Positions 4,150 to 5,489 of a stretch of DNA of 5,489 bases are shown piece by piece. This stretch comes from Solirubrobacterales bacterium (GTDB lineage: Bacteria > Actinomycetota > Thermoleophilia > Solirubrobacterales > Solirubrobacteraceae). The stretch covers positions 1-5,489 of the forward strand of contig JAFAZB010000031.1 in NCBI GenBank assembly GCA_019240015.1, read 5' to 3'. Numbering within the stretch: the first letter of the stretch is position 1; every line of letters starts with the position of its first letter. The notes beneath the pieces are model-generated. The model searched no databases, was not told the DNA's origin, and was given only the letters and a program-made list of their open reading frames with translations. Both the position numbers and the translations under genes were made by a program.

Positions 4150-4195
4150 AAAAACGGCGGAGTTGTTGACGCGTCGGCGCAAACGGTCAACGACT
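4150..4195 (-). terminator. Possible terminator downstream of the fic gene
   Basis: AGTTGTTGAC (4161-4170) and GTCAACGACT (4186-4195) form a 10-bp stem with one wobble on the plus strand, which becomes an A-C mismatch on the minus strand, and a 15-base loop. On the minus strand it is followed, after a GC-rich spacer, by TTTTT (4150-4154). That orientation suits a terminator for the fic transcript. The long loop, the mismatch and the gap before the T-run make it weak. Confidence 0.3.
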
Positions 4196-4260
4196 GTTGC
4201 AGCCATGGGCGACGGATCAACGGTCATCCCTGAGCGTTGGGGCGACGGCCTGCGAGCCGC

Positions 4261-4283
4261 CGAAACGTTTAGCCATCGTTTCG
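4261..4283. repeat. 7-bp inverted repeat downstream of fic
   Basis: CGAAACG (4261-4267) and CGTTTCG (4277-4283) flank a nine-base loop, 58 bases beyond the fic stop. There is no adjacent T-run. It could be a factor-assisted terminator hairpin, an mRNA 3'-end stabiliser or a protein site. Confidence 0.35.
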
Positions 4284-4341
4284 CCCGCCCGCCAGAGTTC
4301 GGACGGCTCGTCTTGACCACAGTCGCATGGCCTCGGATCGC

Positions 4342-5489
4342 TTAAGCAGCTCCAAGCGTCAACTGCCTCTCACCGGCTGGCCGCCCCACGCGGCGCGGTC
4401 GCTCCAAGATGCCGAAGATCTCCGGAGCGAACCAATAGACGCGCCCGCCCCGGCCAAGTGTGCCGATCTCAGAGAGCCACTGCTTCCCCTCGAGAACCCG
4501 GATGAGATTCAAGGCTCCCTGTGTTGTTACCGAGAGCCGTTCGCTGACGAGGCGCGCGGTCACGAAGGGATTCTCGAAGAGCATGTCGACCACCTCTCTA
4601 GCGCGGCTGCGGCTCCCCGCGAGCTGCGCTCGGTACGACTCGTGCAACTCAAACAGCGACTCGGCCCCTTCAACTGCGTCTTGGGACTGAGCCGTCACTG
4701 CGGTGAGGAAGAACTGAATCCATTCGTTGACCTCCCCGCGCTCACGTACGGCCTGAAGACGATCGTAGTACTCGCGCCGGTTCTCCTCGAGATAGGCGCT
4801 GACATAAAGCAACGGCGCAGGCAAGAGCCCGCGCTCGCGGAGATACAGGACGATCATGAGACGTCCTAAGCGGCCGTTGCCGTCCATATATGGGTGGATC
4901 GTCTCGAACTGGTAGTGCAGTAGCGCGCACTGGATGAGGATCGGCAGCTTCGGGGGCTCATTCGCGAAGCGCTCCCAATCGTCCAACAGGCCGGGAAGTG
5001 CAGGAGAGAGCGGCGGAACAAACAGAGCAGTCTCGGCTGAATCGGTCGGGGAACCTACGTAGACAGGGATATCCCGTAGCTCCCCCGGGCGCTTATCGCG
5101 ACCACGGACTCCCCGCATGAGGATCTCGTGCAACTCCGACATGAATCGCTGGGAGACCGGTAGCTCCGAGAGACGCTGCAGTCCATGGTCGAACGCGGCG
5201 ACGTAGTTCTGCACCTCACGAATGTCGTTGTCGTCTCGCGGCTCGCCCACTGCCTCCGCTTGGAGTACGTCCGAGAGGGATGCCTCGGTTCCCTCAATTC
5301 GAGAACTCGCCACTGCCTCTCGTGTCATATACGGTCGAACGAAGAGAGCAGGGTCCTTCAGATACTTGCCTGCGCTTGCGAGCCGGCCGAGCGCGTTGTC
5401 GGCAGCGGAGAGAGCCATGATCGTGTCTAACGACAGCTCCAGGCTCCGTGGCATCGGCTTTGGCGCGAAGTACACGAAGGAGGCGCCGG
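4342..5489 (-). CDS. Fic family protein, class II (Fic domain plus C-terminal winged helix), 5' end outside window
   Basis: Numbering from the GTG at 5473-5475, 377 residues are visible. The Fic catalytic motif HPYMDGNGRLGR is complete at 194-205: catalytic His194, Asp198, the GNGR phosphate-binding turn and the last Arg205. The target-docking flap is RPGELRDIPVYVG (129-141). An inhibitory motif S-x-x-x-E-G (Ser57-Glu61-Gly62, in SSRIEGTEAS) lies N-terminal to the Fic core, which marks class II: its Glu would block ATP until displaced. Residues about 290-350 (AREVVDMLFENPFVTARLVSERLSV onward) form a winged helix. Such proteins transfer AMP, or sometimes other phosphate moieties, to hydroxyls on target proteins or themselves. 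The frame stays open to the edge, and the extra residues before the GTG (GASFV) match the usual Fic_N 'YxAFVPxPLP' opening, so the true start is probably beyond base 5489. The target is unknown, and no Fic-type antitoxin partner is needed when the inhibitory helix is in cis. Confidence 0.92.
   Translation of the reverse strand, partial: GASFVYFAPKPMPRSLELSLDTIMALSAADNALGRLASAGKYLKDPALFVRPYMTREAVASSRIEGTEASLSDVLQAEAVGEPRDDNDIREVQNYVAAFDHGLQRLSELPVSQRFMSELHEILMRGVRGRDKRPGELRDIPVYVGSPTDSAETALFVPPLSPALPGLLDDWERFANEPPKLPILIQCALLHYQFETIHPYMDGNGRLGRLMIVLYLRERGLLPAPLLYVSAYLEENRREYYDRLQAVRERGEVNEWIQFFLTAVTAQSQDAVEGAESLFELHESYRAQLAGSRSRAREVVDMLFENPFVTARLVSERLSVTTQGALNLIRVLEGKQWLSEIGTLGRGGRVYWFAPEIFGILERPRRVGRPAGERQLTLGAA

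Larger units (their letters stand above)
4135..4341. other. Intergenic region between hicA and the fic gene
   Basis: I see no supported gene in these 207 bases. They hold two inverted repeats listed separately and a GGGCGACGG repeat occurring twice (4205-4213 and 4240-4248). Short frames on both strands cross it, but none has a start with an SD or resembles a known protein. Confidence 0.5.

Noticed and set aside
3587..4345. A 252-aa plus-strand protein spanning hicB and hicA
   Set aside because: Only residues from 3950 to about 4075 are HicA. The part before is a shadow of hicB and the part after is frameshifted or intergenic sequence.
4327..4869. Plus-strand open frame of 180 aa opposite the fic gene
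   Set aside because: It is the antisense of a gene with an intact Fic motif and has no family features of its own.
1..5489. CRISPR array, insertion sequence or transposase, integrase, riboswitch
   Set aside because: No regularly spaced direct repeats, no recombinase or transposase motifs with terminal repeats, and no recognisable riboswitch core were found.

Overview
The window looks like chromosome from a high-GC bacterium, most likely an actinobacterium. GC content is high throughout, GTG and TTG starts occur, at least two genes lack a proper ribosome binding site and may be leaderless, and the ArsR, MoaD-like and BNR proteins read like actinobacterial versions. The lineage is my inference from protein style; there is no rRNA or marker gene to settle it.

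Left part (1-2765). The 3' end of a glyoxalase/VOC-fold protein meets, tail to tail, a minus-strand two-gene unit: an 86-aa ubiquitin-like MoaD/ThiS protein ending in Gly-Gly, then a 364-aa BNR/Asp-box propeller protein. The two are separated by one base, and the Gly-Gly codons of the first gene form the Shine-Dalgarno sequence of the second. Divergent from them is a small P-loop kinase of the AAA_17/FlaR ('topology modulation') type. Next comes an SdpR-like ArsR-family repressor behind a perfect 20-bp palindrome that is very probably its operator, and then a 75-aa small membrane protein.

Middle (2766-3567). A degenerate tRNA-like element lies on the minus strand, with a canonical T-arm and acceptor 3' strand but no convincing anticodon arm. 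Upstream of it on the same strand is the wreck of an arsenic operon: an intact cysteine-bearing arsR, overlapped by the start of an arsM-like arsenite methyltransferase. That arsM keeps its Cys-rich N-terminus and its last ~42 residues, in different frames, but has lost the whole SAM-binding core.

Right part (3568-5489). A hicB-hicA toxin-antitoxin pair is arranged antitoxin first. The antitoxin is intact, and the toxin is broken near its C-terminus by a one-base frameshift. After an intergenic stretch with two inverted repeats comes a minus-strand class II Fic protein (AMP-transferase fold with a C-terminal winged helix), which runs off the right edge.

Read together, 2776-5489 looks like an eroding accessory region: tRNA-like remnant, gutted arsenic operon, defective toxin-antitoxin pair and Fic protein. 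The left part looks more like stable chromosome, with the MoaD-BNR unit as the least understood piece. No CRISPR array, insertion sequence, transposase, integrase or rRNA was seen.
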